64,000 nt of DNA from Micropterix aruncella. Lineage: Eukaryota; Arthropoda; Insecta; Lepidoptera; Micropterigidae. The stretch spans positions 25,782,946-25,846,945 of the forward strand of contig OX155965.1 of NCBI GenBank assembly GCA_944548615.1, written 5' to 3'. The notes beneath the pieces were generated by a model. That model ran no database searches. It saw only the letters and a list, made by a program, of their open reading frames with translations, and was not told the DNA's origin. Within the stretch, counting starts at the first letter, position 1; each line of letters starts with the position of its first letter. This document shows positions 45,001 through 58,959 of the stretch, in pieces. The translations under genes and the position numbers were made by a program.

Positions 45001-45065
45001 TCAGCCAGGACATAACGATGTATTGCAAGGGGGGGGGGGGGGGGGTGATGCCGATGAGCGTATAA

Positions 45066-45220
45066 GGGGTCCGACACGCTGGTCCGACGTACGCAACGCA
45101 TTATAAGCAACGTTGCGTGAGATAAGTGTGTCTGCTTCCATCTGAATTCAAAAGCCAGATGTCATCACGCGTTGCGTACGTTGCGTACGTAGGCTCCAGT
45201 GTGTCGAACGGTCGGACCCC
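45066..45220. mobile_element. 155-bp MITE with exact TAA duplication
   Basis: The ends GGGGTCCGAC and GTCGGACCCC are perfect inverted repeats, followed inward by similar CTGG/CCAG and GACGTACGCAACGC / GCGTTGCGTACG blocks. TAA flanks it on both sides (45063-45065 and 45221-45223). The TWA target and GGGG start fit PIF/Harbinger-type mobilisation. A G17 tract lies just upstream (45029-45045). Confidence 0.7.
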
Positions 45221-45539
45221 TAAAGCTTTACGACGGGATTGAGTTTGAGGCAGCCGGAGACAATTCTCACAGCATCGCTCTCAGCAGTCATAGCCGACTA
45301 TATTTGTGTGTTTTGATCCACTTCATAGTGGAGCGGCATATTTCGCTGCGGAGGTGCATAGCAGAGGTAATTACCGACGCGGCCAAGCATTGGCCAATGT
45401 ATAGATCGGGCAATATTAGTACTCGAGGCATTTTTAGGGCGCGTTTGCAAAAATATGGCTTTGTATTTTTTACAAGCTTTTATTTACCTTGTAATGTTTG
45501 TCAGTATGTTTGTTTTGGTCAAATCTTGCAAGCATAATA

Positions 45540-45900
45540 AGAACCATATTCTCTTATCCTATGAAGTTGAAAATTTACAGGTTGGTGCAGTTCCGATGAC
45601 AATGCATTTTATGGTAAGCATGACCTAATTCTGCACCCAGAATTGGCTCCCGACGAGAGGACTTCTCAACGGTCAACAGCACAGACACGAAATTTTGTAT
45701 ACGCATTTAATTATGATAGCCCGTTATAAGTTTCACCGTGGCATGGCTGCTGTGCCCAGGGTTGGCTCCCGACAAGGGGACTCCTCAGCGGTCAACATCA
45801 CAGACACTAAATTTTGTATAAGCATTTAATTATGATAGCCCGTTCTAAGTTCCACTATGATATTACTGTTGCACTTAGGGTTGGCTCGGGTTAGAGCATT
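45540..45900 (+). repeat. Short tandem units of about 115 bp
   Basis: CACCCAGAATTGGCTCCCGA, CAACGGTCAACAGCACAGAC and CATTTAATTATGATAGCCCG recur in order at about 45636, 45750 and (partly) 45870. The same units appear at about 48884 and 48998. They are part of the composite element. Confidence 0.65.
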
Positions 45901-46100
45901 TTAATAAAAGCTTGTTTTTAAAAATGTGTTTTTACTATTAACTTAGTTATAAAATGCCTACATACTTTAGTCCTATTTGACTAAACCTATACAGAGATAT
46001 GGCAAAGGCTGCTGTTGACATCTTTACAACGTTCGCAGAATTTCGATATAAGAACACAAGCAAGTTTGCAGGAAAAAGCTAGTTTTTAATAACAAATAAT

Positions 46101-46723
46101 TTATACATACCTATAACAAGACGCGACGCGGTCGGTGGCCTATCCATAAATAACAAATTTATTGAATTTTTTGCCCAAAACTTAAAGGGGTTAGGGACCG
46201 CTGGAATCTCATTCATTCCACAAGAAAATTGCAAGTCGTTGAGAGTTATTAAAAACATAGAGGCTGGGGCTTTCCTTAGAGTGATACCATTTACACAACT
46301 AAAAAAAACATGTCGTGGGCTAAGTTATTCAGTTTTTCCATGCCCTGATAAGTATGCTTGTTAGCATGTACAAGGGCTCACATATACAGCGGCAACATTC
46401 AAAATTCGCGCCGTTGTACGCGACAGTCGCACTCACAGCAAATGTAACTGTAACTGCCAAAACGTCCCGAGAACTATTGTCTATACCCACCCGTTAAGAA
46501 TCCGTATACTTTCAATTAAAATGCCGAATAATCGCGAAAATCTTAGAGCTTACGATACACCAGCTTTCGCAATGCACTAAAGTCTGACCCTTGTAGATCC
46601 ATTTTAATTATGATTCTGAAGACACACAAGCTTATATTTCTTTTACAGGGATGCATCTTTGAAAGACACATTTCAGTCTTTATCTACCTTTTTACTTAAC
46701 CGTAGTAATTGCTTTAAACCTAC
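46101..46723. other. Repeat-derived spacer
   Basis: 46290-46420 shares ACACAACTAAAAAAAACATG and CATGCCCTGATAAGTATGCT with 48545-48640 and, inverted, with 51300-51360. No gene recognised. Confidence 0.45.
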
Positions 46724-47130
46724 CCTGAGAAAAATATTGCATTGAAAAATAGTCTTACATTACGTTATTATGGTTTTATACAGAATAACGATGTTTCAAT
46801 CGTAATTTTGTTGAAACTTCATTACTCGATTGTAGGAATCAACATTTTCCATACGGTTAATACGGAAATAACAGTATACTGTAGTTTTAACATGATTCAT
46901 GTGTCCGAATATAACCGTACGTATACTACTACATGCTATCATGTTAGAAGCGAGATCCCAAGGTCGCGACGTAATGAAATAACATTATGTTTCAACATTA
47001 CGGCATGGTAACTACCGCCACGGTAACGCTGTTACGCGTCATGTTAATTAATACGTGTGGACCATAGTTCGAGCTATATAAGTAATCCTTGTTGAAATAT
47101 GCGCATTTCCATCGTTATATTTTTCTCAGG
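46724..47130. mobile_element. Short TIR element (407 bp)
   Basis: CCTGAGAAAAATAT at the left is exactly inverted as ATATTTTTCTCAGG at the right. Its right half (TCATGTTAGAAGCGAGATCC, CAAGGTCGCGACGTAAT, GCGTCATGTTAATT) recurs at 59360-59515, which ends in the same ATATTTTTCTCAG. A TATATAAG box near 47076 is noted. No target duplication or coding region was found. Confidence 0.55.
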
Positions 47131-48539
47131 ATCACTTATCATCCGTCCGCACGGTAACGCACCTTCCTGAAAAAGTCGAGTTCAGGCACTTCCTTTTAAT
47201 ACCTTCCTAATTGGTGTGCAACAGTGCAACGTGTGACGCAATTGCGATCACACGCTAATTAAGTAGTGACTTACGGCAATCTCGTCATTTGCTCGACGAA
47301 GATTTAGTAACTACAAAGGTTTTGCGAAGGTATGCAAATATAATACATTACTGTATTTTAGTTTTATTGTTTTGCCGTCCGAAAAGTCGTTTAATATAGA
47401 AGCTCCTGCTCGTTCCGCGTCGAACTTGCGCAAAATTTGTTGACTCTAAGAATGACGAAACACCTTTGCATGAAATGCAAAAATGCAAAGGCATGAAAAG
47501 TCATGAAATGCAAAAATGTTATTTGGGGGCCCCATAATGTTGACATATATTATGTATTAACTGTGCAGAATGACGTTTTCATGAATACTTTGTTCTTATT
47601 ATTTAGTTCCTATCTAACAAACCTTTTGAGCCAAAACGAATTTACCGCGTGAAGTTTGTAACACCTTGGGTGCTATGAAGTTTGTAACACCTTGCTAATA
47701 TTTACGATTTTAATTGGGTAGTCCCCATGACAAATGTTTAGTAATTATAAAAGTACCTGTAAATATATTGCGGTATATTTATTTAGGGTTAAAACGCCCA
47801 CAAATTCGTCTATTGTTATGGTTGAATCGTCTACTGTATCGTTCGCAACCCATGTTTTCTTCGCATTGTCCCGACCTTTTCAAGACATTACGGATTACTC
47901 GTTTTCATTCGACTGAATTAAACAATCGTAATCAAAAGATGTAGTATTTCCTTTAGGTGTAAAATCCCCTTCTTTTAGAGTATTATTTTTGTATACCGGA
48001 ATAATTGACGATGGGATGATTCTTCGCTGTCTAGGGTAGATTCGCTAGACTTAATATTATTGCTTCAATATCCTCGCTGCAATGCAGCACGTCGGGGATT
48101 GTTATTCAATTTTTGAAATAACTGTTGATTAATTGTCAATCTTCGCTTATTTTTTTTCTATCTCATTTTTTTTCTATTCTATCTTTCCCTTCAATTTTTT
48201 GAGTAGTCTACGCCTGCCCTTGTGCCGAAGTCTCAGCTAATGGTACCTTTTATCATCGATATAGGTATGTGTGCACATTTTACGCGCGAAAAATTCGAAT
48301 TTGCGTTTTTATTTGTCATTGGTGTAAAATCAGGCTCCGGATCGTTCTGTCCATGTTTCCAGGGCTTTAATTGTTTAGTTTTCTTGTTATTCTCATTGCA
48401 GTGGCATCTGGTAAGCATGAGTTGATGATTTTATCCGGTGATACCTCTTACATGCTTTGTAGTAATTCCTCGCAAACTACTTAACTCTTTGACAGTTTTA
48501 ATCGTTATTACAGTAATATAATATTTACAAAAAAATGAC
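47131..48539. other. Unannotated spacer with a hairpin-element fragment
   Basis: 47637-47695 carries AACGAATTTACCGCGTGAAG and GTTTGTAACACC, an arm piece of the hairpin elements at 12250 and 14208. GTCTAGGGTAGATTCGCTAG at 48030 is a second piece. Otherwise no features are recognised. Confidence 0.4.
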
Positions 48540-49175
48540 TCATTTACACAACCAAAAAAAAACATCTCGTGAATAAAGTTATTCAATATTTTCCATGGCA
48601 TGAAAAGTTTTCTTATTGTCGTGTACGAGTACTCACATACCTATACATAGATCGACGATATTTGATATTTGCTTTTTTAAAGGCTTTTATTTACCTTGCA
48701 ATGTTTGTTAGTTTGTGTTTAGGGCAAATCTTGCAAGCTGAATTAGAACCAATTCCTCTTGTCCTATGAAGTGGAAATTTTACATGTTGGTTTAGTTCCG
48801 ATGGCAATGGATTTTTTCACATAATTATATATACGGATTCAATTATGATAGCCAGTTCTAAATTTCACCATGAGATTGCTGCTGCACCCAGGGTTGTCTT
48901 CCGAAGAGGAGACTCTCCAAAGGTCAACAGCACAGAAACGAAATGTTAAATACCCATTCAATTATGATAGCTCGTTCTTACACCGCGAAAGGGCTGCTGC
49001 ACCCAGGGTTGGCTTCCAACGAGGGGACTACTCAATGGTCAACAGCATAAACACGAAATTCTGTATAGCATTCAATTATGATAACCTTGTCCCGGACCAA
49101 AACACCAAACAAAACACCAGAGCATTTTAATAATAAAACTTGCATTCAAAAATGTGTTTTACTAGTAACATATTT
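48540..49175. repeat. Partial copy of the TIR composite
   Basis: Contains TTTATTTACCTTGCAATGTT, the CACCCAGGGTTG units (two copies, about 113 bp apart), and AGAGCATTTTAATAATAAAA followed by AAAAATGTGTTTTACTAGT, which is the start of the right inverted arm of the element at 44257-46100. The outer end of the arm is lost. Confidence 0.6.
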
Positions 49176-50369
49176 GACATATTCTATAATATATTATATA
49201 AGTCCCAGCCATACTAAGGATCGTTAGAATGATAAAATTTCTATGAATTCCTTGTTTTGGTATGAAGTATTTGAAGTCAAAACCTGCAATGTATGTTACG
49301 TTAATGGTTGTGGGTAGAAGAATGCAAGAGAATTAGATGAATCTATGTGATTAAATGGATCTGAGGCTTCATATTTCTATCATTTGGATATTCCTATTGG
49401 AATTTATTTATATAAAAGTACTTAGGGGGGGTTAATATAAACATACTTTATTTCCAGATATTTCTGATAAAATAATGATAGATTAATCATATTTAAATTT
49501 GGGGTTAGGTTCATCGTCTCATTACATTACCTTCTTCATTTATTGCGCTGTTTCATGTGTCATCTATTCAACTGGATACTGTTTAATGGACTTCAAAAAA
49601 ATGGATTGTATCTTAACAATATTTATTTATTTTATTTTATTGTGATAGTAGTTCAGAATCATTGAATTTTACAATAATTCAGTGCAGCACAACCTGCTTT
49701 TAAGGCGTATTTTTTTTTAAACATTTGTTTTTAAGGAAGGTGTCTGACACTTTTTTTAAAATGCCTATATCTCTCTTATTTATTGAGTCAGAAAAAAGAT
49801 TATTTCAGTTTCGGAATCAACGTGTTGAATATAGTCAGGTGATGTTAAAAAATCAACAATGTAGAAGCAGTAGCAATACCTAATAAATACAAAAAAAAAT
49901 GTTTACATACTTGGTACGTAAATTTGTTTATTCTGTCTCGAAATATTGCATGTCCAAGGCAATTTTTTTTCAGATTTAACATTTAAATGATCAAAATTAG
50001 TAGTGTTTTATGATGATAAATGAAATAGGTTCATATAATATGCGCTAATGACGCTCTTTTAATTCGAAAAAAAAAAGAATTATTTAAAAATATAATATAC
50101 TACTGATGTCTCTTGAAGTTCAGCAATGTTGAATAAAACCTTTTTTATGTCATTTTAAAAGATCAAGGCTGGTCGCAGTGATGAGAGGCCACACAGCTTT
50201 TACAGCTCTTTTACTGCCATCATAGAAACATGAGTAAACATACATCGGGAAATCCCCTAAAACGTCAATTTTGACACACGTTGTTATGCAACTATAGTTG
50301 CCTATCTATTTAATACTCTTCTGTGCTTACCTAGTTCACATGCAGCAATGATTTCCTAGAGGCGGCAAA
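49176..50369. other. AT-rich spacer
   Basis: No gene or clear repeat recognised. Confidence 0.5.
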
Positions 50370-50830
50370 GGCTGTCGTTGAAATCCTGTGCACCGGCGCA
50401 GCCTCAGTGCGCAGATCCACCGAATCACTCAAATCATTCACTATTTTCACAGAAATTCACCGCGAAGCACTCCACTCTCACAGAACGAGGAATTTCCGAG
50501 GGACCCAATCGGGCAAGGCGCAGGGGCCTTCGTGACACTTTCAGACCAGCGATCGTAACACTTTCTCGCTTCCGCGGTGCACTTTTGGCGGCGATTGGAC
50601 GCGGCCCGCGAGACGTTTCCGAGCGAACGCGACGAAATGTCGACTATTTCTAAAACGCGGAATGCGCCACTTTTGCGCCTGGAAAACAACAAACGAACGC
50701 CAGCGAGGCAAAGAGCAGCTCGCGGCCCCGCGGCCACGACCGAACGAAAGACCGTTGATCGAGCCGCGCGGTCGAATGCGTAGAGCTCGACAACACAACA
50801 AACGACGACACGGTTGACGAACGAGTCAGC
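50370..50830. promoter_or_regulatory. CpG-rich patch, possible promoter or 5' exon
   Basis: The strongest CG-rich segment in the window (for example GCGGCGATTGGACGCGGCCC, CTCGCGGCCCCGCGGCCACG). Open frames exist on both strands with no recognisable protein, as expected from low stop frequency in GC-rich DNA. It may mark a promoter or untranslated exon of a host gene beyond the window. A C14 tract at 50928-50941 follows. Confidence 0.3.
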
Positions 50831-50959
50831 CTAGACGTCGATTCGAAAGTCGACTTTCGATCATGGAAATATCCAAAAAAATATTTCTTGCACTTGGGCC
50901 ACTCTGGTTCTGGTTGCCTAATATATACCCCCCCCCCCCCCTTTATCCTTGTCTCGTCG

Positions 50960-51640
50960 CGCATGCGCGTGTATCATTCATTAATCCAGAATTCTTTGAT
51001 TCTAAACTATTTCACACAAAATTTGAAATTGTAACATAGCTAACAATAACTTAAAATGCAACGAACGCTCAAACTTACATAACAGACACATTATGGCGTC
51101 GAAGCGTTGCAATCAGTATATATTTACGCGTGTCCTGCACATGCGCGACTAAACAAGGATAGAGGGCTTTCCCATATGCAGCTTTCTCTTTCTATTCCTC
51201 TATCGATTTCTCAGACTGGTCGCGTGGTCTATTCTAGTATGTTTATACTATCGATAGGCAAAATCAGATTACATATCATCGCTCTATATATAAGACCTCA
51301 TACATGCCAACAAGCATACTTTTCAGGGCATGGAAAAATCTGAATAACTTCGTTTACGAGTTTTTTGTCGTCTAAATGGGACCGAAATAGAAAACAAAAT
51401 ATTAGTTTACTGTACTAACGAGGACATAGTCACTAACGTGCTCTGAGGACATAGCCACAACGATTCAGAGCGCGATTTTACACCAATAACAATATAAAAC
51501 GCAAATTCGATTTTGTAACGCTTACTAGGCTCACATATAGATCGACAATATTCAGAAAAAGGTAAAAGGAGGCTACAAAGGCCCAAACCGACGCTGCTAT
51601 TAAAAATATAGTATTAGAAATATATCGTTTTCCTCAACTT
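50960..51640. other. Unannotated spacer with a repeat fragment
   Basis: 51290-51360 is an inverted match to the repeat at 46310-46380 (GCCAACAAGCATACTTTTCA, GGGCATGGAAAAA). Nothing else is recognised. Confidence 0.4.
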
Positions 51641-52040
51641 TACCTAGTAGTTTGGAAATATATGCAAGAGTGGACTTTAGAATAAAATTCAACGAAATTT
51701 CAAACAACTTCATACTAAATGACACTCGAATTAATCAGGTATACCTATATACAGAATTCTTATGGTATACATCCAGAAGACACAAACAAGATAGCAGATT
51801 TTCCAGCAAAGAAAGGAAAAGAATGCCCCAATAGGAGAGGTAACAATATACATGTTAGAGGAATGAAGAGCCAAGAGCTACAGAGTTACTTTGACGAAAT
51901 AGTCCTACAGTAAATATGACCAAACCACTGAGGTTACACGCGAAGACATTCTAAGAGGAAACAATTAGAGACGTCATGAAAGTTACATGCCAAGACATTC
52001 TAAGAGGAAACAATTAGAGACGTCATGATTGCAGATGAGG
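51641..52040 (+). other. Coding-like scrap and a direct repeat
   Basis: A frame at 51719-51913 reads NSYGIHPEDTNKIADFPAKK and GKECPNRRGNNIHVRGMKSQ, with natural-looking composition but no known family. Directly after it, AGACATTCTAAGAGGAAACA (with ATTAGAGACGTCATGA) occurs twice about 52 bp apart (51940 and 51992). Confidence 0.3.
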
Positions 52041-52629
52041 GTGACGTGCACAAATGTAGTTGCATCTGGTCTAAAAAAACATGATTTATGATTGCTTGAT
52101 AATGATTTATTTTTTTTTAAATAATAACTTTACTTAAAATCATTAAATTAATACAAAATAATGTCGCAATGCCTCTCCTTTTTTAATAATTTTTCCTTAT
52201 TAAAAAAACTTTCCTTAAACAGCTATATTAAAGCTATTGTAATCCTTAATCTATAATATATTCTGATTAAAGTAAGATATTTTGGAAATTTGCAATAATG
52301 CTATACATATTTGTGTCTATAATATTAAATTTATATAAATAACAAAAAAAATGAGATTATTCAATCGTTATGTCCAATTCAAAACCCGCTGAAGAAATCG
52401 AAAAAAGACAAAAGCAACAGTTGAACAGTTGAAGAGAATGTCTTTGAAAATCACAAAGTTACATGTATTTTTCTAGGGCCAGTATTACCAGATCAGATAT
52501 TTGTTTTTTTTTATTTGGAAAGGTCGCCATGTCGAAACAAAATCATCAGTATTAAATGAATTTCAACGAATGTAAAATATGTGTCTTATGAGTAATAAAA
52601 TCATAATTTTACATATTTACAATTTGTTT
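52041..52629. other. AT-rich spacer
   Basis: Nothing recognised. Confidence 0.5.
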
Positions 52630-52895
52630 CGCATAATGAACTTCATCGCTTTGACTACGAGTCGAGTCAAGCCGTCGATTCGCAGACCGAGAAACTACTC
52701 GGCCAGCCCTACCGTAATGACGATTTCTGCGCTTGCGGCGGATTTTTTCGAGAGGACCGCTTTCACGTCGCGGCCGTCTCTCTCTCGCGGCGGAAAACCG
52801 CCATCAGGAAGAAAGAGACGAGCGTATCGTCGCCGGTTCCGCGCGCCGCAACAACCTGCACATCGAGGTTCGTATGGGCCAGGGGTTCCCAACAA
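52630..52895. promoter_or_regulatory. GC-rich patch with open frames
   Basis: CG-rich (TCACGTCGCGGCCGTCTCTC, TCGTCGCCGGTTCCGCGCGC). All three plus frames have open stretches; one reads TEKLLGQPYRNDDFCACGGF. No family recognised. It may be a 5' exon/promoter or an old GC-rich element. Confidence 0.25.
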
Positions 52896-53779
52896 GTTTC
52901 CAAACTAGTTTGGAGAAATTGTAATGCGTTCGGTTTTGATTAATTATTAATGTTAATTTTCCATGTTACAAAATTGCAAAGCATGAAAACGCGTCAATTA
53001 GAACAACTTCCGGAAAATTGGTATGATGTTCTATCAGACCTTGGAACATGCAAACCAATGTACCGAAATGGTATTATTACGATTTTCATCATAATTGTTT
53101 TATTTTAGCAAACTCTTTAACATTTAGCAGATAGCCTATTAATAGCTCCAGATAACCCATTAATATCTCCAGTTTACGACATTATGAATTAGCGTTATAA
53201 TCTCTTAAGTATTTAGTATTTTAGAAGCTTGTAGGGTTTCTCTGATGTAGTGCGTTGTCGATATGATCAGAGCCTAACGTTGTGAAGTCTTATTCCCTCG
53301 GCGTAGTACACAGGGTAAAATAAACACAATATTTAATGCTTAGACCGCCTCCTAACTTAGAGAAACCTTATATAAGAACCTTATGTAGAATCTTATAATA
53401 GGAAAGTTTTCTCAGAATTTCCTTGAATATTATTTATAAATTATCTTTATTCTATATGTAATATAGATTCTAACACCAAAAATACCTGCTGTCATGTGCA
53501 ATGACTTGGTTGGCAAGAAAATGGTAGGTGTCATTACAGGGCCTTGAGAATTTGAATATTCCCATGTTCCAGTAGGTTACCTAATCAAATGTCACCTAAT
53601 AATTAAATTACATCATTATATCAGAGACTGAGACTACTGATACAAATCCACAAATTTAGCGACATTGGAAGAATCAATACGATATGATATAATCTACACA
53701 GTCTTTGATTTTACAGGGGATAAATAAAGATACGTTCCATTTTTTAAGAAGGTCAAGTGCCAAAACAAAGATGTTGCCA

Positions 53780-54019
53780 TTGTAAGGTTCCGGGTTCGAT
53801 TCCCGGCTGGGCCACCATTTTCCTTTTGGGATAAAATTATGTGGAATTGCATTTTAATTCTGTCGATCGAATGCAATAACAAGACACACATTTACAAACA
53901 TATTAATTCACACATACATATAAATACTTCATAGTAAGTCCTGGTTGTAAGATAATGTAGTATGATAATAAACCCGCCCATTGTGACATTTCACAATAAA
54001 TAGTACCCAAAAAAAAAAA
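53780..54019 (+). mobile_element. tRNA-derived SINE, 5'-truncated
   Basis: Starts within the tRNA-like head: TTGTAAGGTTCCGGGTTCGA with box B (GGTTCGATTCC), then GGCTGGGCCACCATTTTCC, the body with CTGTCGATCGAATGCAATAA, and the tail GTATGATAATAAACCCGC ending in A12 at about 54008-54019. Box A is absent. The minus-strand peptide AGNRTRNL across it is the familiar translation of a tRNA-like sequence. Confidence 0.75.
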
Positions 54020-54253
54020 ACATTACATGGCATGGACGACTTGGATATCCCCATATTCCAGTGAGGTACATAATTAAATTTTACCAAATAATTAAATTAC
54101 ATCATTATATGCATTATATGTAATATATCTACACAAATTGCTTTCATAAATCTACAAATTTAACACCATTGAAATATTTTTTACGACATAATATAGCAAT
54201 ATAAAGAGTTGAACCATTCTGCAGGAGATAAATAAAGATACGTTCTATTTTTA

Positions 54254-54570
54254 AGGGCTCTCTAGACGATCAAGAATGCTTGTCAAGCATTGCGTCGCGG
54301 GCTGGGAGAGGATCGTAAACCGCAGGAAATTGCAAATATATTTTTTTAATATTTACTAAAAATACCTATTTTTTTAGTTTTATACCAGGGAGTCACGTCA
54401 TTCATCAATCAATTACGTCTAATTAAAGTGACTCCCTGGTATAAACTACAAAATTAGGCATTTTTGGTAAATTTAAAAAATATATATTTGCATAATTCCT
54501 GCGGTTTACGATTCCCTCCCAGCCCGCGACGCGATGCTTGACAAGCATGCTTGATCGTCTAGAGAGCCCC
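54254..54570. mobile_element. 317-bp palindromic MITE with TWA target, copy 2
   Basis: Both terminal repeats are intact (AGGGCTCTCTAGACGATCAA at the left, GATCGTCTAGAGAGCCCC at the right), with TTA at 54251-54253 and 54571-54573. The length is exactly that of copy 1. The paralogous empty site at 53744-53746 contains a single TTA, so the target duplication is demonstrated within this window. Confidence 0.88.
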
Positions 54571-54600
54571 TTAGGAAGGTCAAGTGCTAAAAAAAACCCT

Positions 54601-55380
<780 letters not shown>

Positions 55381-55854
55381 TACAGTTACATGACTACATC
55401 AATATCCTTTTTATATGAGTACACAATTAGCACAATGCATGAACAATGGTTGAATGTTTTAAAAAACTACGTATAAAAAAAGGAAAAAAAAAACAAAAAA
55501 TACCAGAATTACAGTATTTTAAAGAGGGACGCTTTGAAGGAGCATAAACTATCATGAAATATATCGATGCGATTGTCAAGATGAAATTTGTTATACAGAC
55601 GACAAATTTCTCAATAGCAACATTTTCTCAATATTAATACTTTACAATAGCAGTACTTAACAATTCTCATAATAATTCCCATCCCATTTCCGTATACTTC
55701 GGGTATCACGTACGTTCGTATGGGTAGGGCGGTTAATATTCATCAATAGCTGTGAAATCTGTTACTAAATCAGGACCCATTTATTATGTGCATTTTAAAT
55801 TCATTGCTGTACGTTGATTGTAGCTAGAAACATTGATTTTGGAACATTGTTTTT

Positions 55855-56050
55855 CGAAAATAAATAATAAGAACCGAATGCCAAAACCTTAACCTCATGC
55901 TCATTTGATTCTATCACCCAAAAGTGGTTAGCCCGTTCTAGGGTGTGCAGAGCTTTAATAATATAATGAATTATTCAAAAGTTGTATTAAAATGCTCATA
56001 AAATTAAATTCTTCTAAATATAGTGAGTATAAAAGGCCTAAAACTAGAAG
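55855..56050 (-). mobile_element. Retroposon 3' end, reverse orientation
   Basis: ACCGAATGCCAAAACCTTAA and TAGCCCGTTCTAGGGTGTGC match the fragment at 21530-21600. Preceded by AATAAATAATAAG. No coding part. Confidence 0.5.
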
Positions 56051-56309
56051 AAAGGGAAAGCGATAGCCATGAGATAGACTATATAAAATCAGTCCAGAAA
56101 TTAAAATCAGAAACAATAAAAATTTCCCAAAAACTATTTTTTTTCAGGATGGCCACTAATTGGTGGTAATAAACTCCATATTATAACATCAATGGTTCTT
56201 TTTATGTATGTATATTATTATGTAAATATATTTTAAAACGCAATATCGACCTGGTTTATTGTATGTTAATAACTGGAGAACTACTCCACTGATTTAGATT
56301 GGTTTTTAC

Positions 56310-56995
56310 TTTCCAGGCACTAGGGAAAGTATTTTAAACGCGCTAAAAAAACGAGATGAAGAAGGAAATATCCATTTTGACACCCCCTGAGACGATTAGG
56401 GCCATTTACAGACTGAAGTATGTCTGTGAGGCTGTGTGTCTGTGTGTGCGTGTGTGTGTGTGTGTATTCCTCCAAGATGCAGGTATAATTCGATCATGGC
56501 AAGAGTTAAAAAAATTGTAGTTAAAAATCGTTCCACCAGAAGGCGCGCCAGTCATTTTTTTTTTATTTTTGAGTGGGGCTTTTCTAAGGTCTTTATGAGC
56601 CTTGTAACACTGCGACCATTGCTGATCTATTGTGCTCGCCACCTACTATAGTTCTGCGCTAAGCCTCGTGTCATTTAAGAACCGCAGCAGGCTTTTGGCG
56701 CCAGATTGTTTTACCTCCTAGTCATACTTGAATCTCGAAATATTTTAGTTAGGGACTTGAAATTCGATACACAGACGCCTCGTTGGACCGAAATAACGTT
56801 GCGAAATTTCGGTTGGAATATCTCGAAAACGTGACGCAAAAATATGAAATATAACACCCTATTTAAGAAAATACTCATTTTTGGAAAAAAACCATTTTAA
56901 TACCACGTAAATAATACAAAATACTAAAATATGCTACTTTTGCTATCGGTGAAGGGGGGGGGGGGGGGGGGTTGTCCGCTTGCCGGGAAAGTCTT
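56310..56995 (+). repeat. Dispersed repeat family Y, copy 4
   Basis: Starts CACTAGGGAAAGTATTTTAA, has a TG-rich stretch (56415-56465), TCCTCCAAGATGCAGG, and ends with an 18-base G tract (56954-56971) followed by TTGTCCGCTTGCCGGGAAAG and TCTTGGGAT. CCACCAGAAGGCGC at 56532 is a near match to the CTCF core. Confidence 0.6.
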
Positions 56996-57013
56996 GGGAT
57001 CATACCACCAATT

Positions 57014-57395
<382 letters not shown>

Positions 57396-57886
57396 AAAAG
57401 ATTTTACAAAAAACCAATCAAATATTAACAATATTATACAATTTTATCTTATGTTTTGAACTCTTGTAAATATCATATAGCCTTAAGTATAAACTTCTCG
57501 ACCAGAAATTACGATTTATATCTTATTTCATGGGAACGAGCAAATGAAGTATTTTATTTTTATTTTCATTTAATAGCTGGCTGATAGCGAGCCCAGCAAT
57601 CTTATATCGTCCTTTAAAAGAGTGGATATATTCGAATTTCAAATCGAATTTTCGAAATGTCATTCCGCATTTAAGAGACGATTGATTGTGATTTTTTTCA
57701 TTGTTTTTGCTTAAATTTGTCTTTAATAAAGACATTTTATTTTGGTTTGCAAAAGGATACGCTTTGTTTTTGAGATGTGGATGAAGGGTGATCGTTCGCT
57801 AGCGATAAAGGGATCCCATTAAACCTACAGTGTACCGTCGAAAGTGGTACTCATCCAAAAATACATCTCGTTTAAACAATAAGCAT
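57396..57886. other. AT-rich spacer
   Basis: No gene recognised. Confidence 0.45.

Positions 57887-58959
<1,073 letters not shown>

Larger units (their letters stand above)
44257..46100. mobile_element. TIR composite element, 1.84 kb, with about 260-bp inverted ends
   Basis: The left arm (44257-44514) and right arm (45839-46100) are inverted complements: ATTATTTGTTATTAAAAACT, AGCTTTTTCCTGCAAAC, GTCAAATAGGACTAAA, AAACAAGCTTTTATTAAAAT and AACTTAGAACGGG occur in both. Between them are a reverse LINE 3' end (44530-45000), a TAA-flanked MITE (45066-45220), a GC-rich block, and two to three units of about 115 bp built on CACCCAGAATTGGCTCCCGA. Related right-end sequence, with the same units, is at 48540-49175. 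No transposase was found. Confidence 0.65.
53570..54600 (+). repeat. Duplicated segment, two diverged copies
   Basis: AAATTACATCATTATAT ... GATAAATAAAGATACGTTC ... GGTCAAGTGC occurs at about 53605-53762 and 54095-54590. The first copy is followed by a SINE piece; the second carries the palindromic MITE at 54254-54570. The first copy gives the unoccupied state of the MITE site (TTTTTTAAGAAGGTCAAG at 53740). Confidence 0.65.

Noticed and set aside
50447..50964. Overlapping 86-104 codon minus-strand frames in the CpG-rich patch
   Set aside because: Several frames on both strands are open at once, as expected from GC-rich sequence with few stops; none looks like a protein family.
53694..53891. 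Minus-strand peptide with GGPAGNRTRNL
   Set aside because: This is the well-known translation of a tRNA-like SINE head, not a protein.
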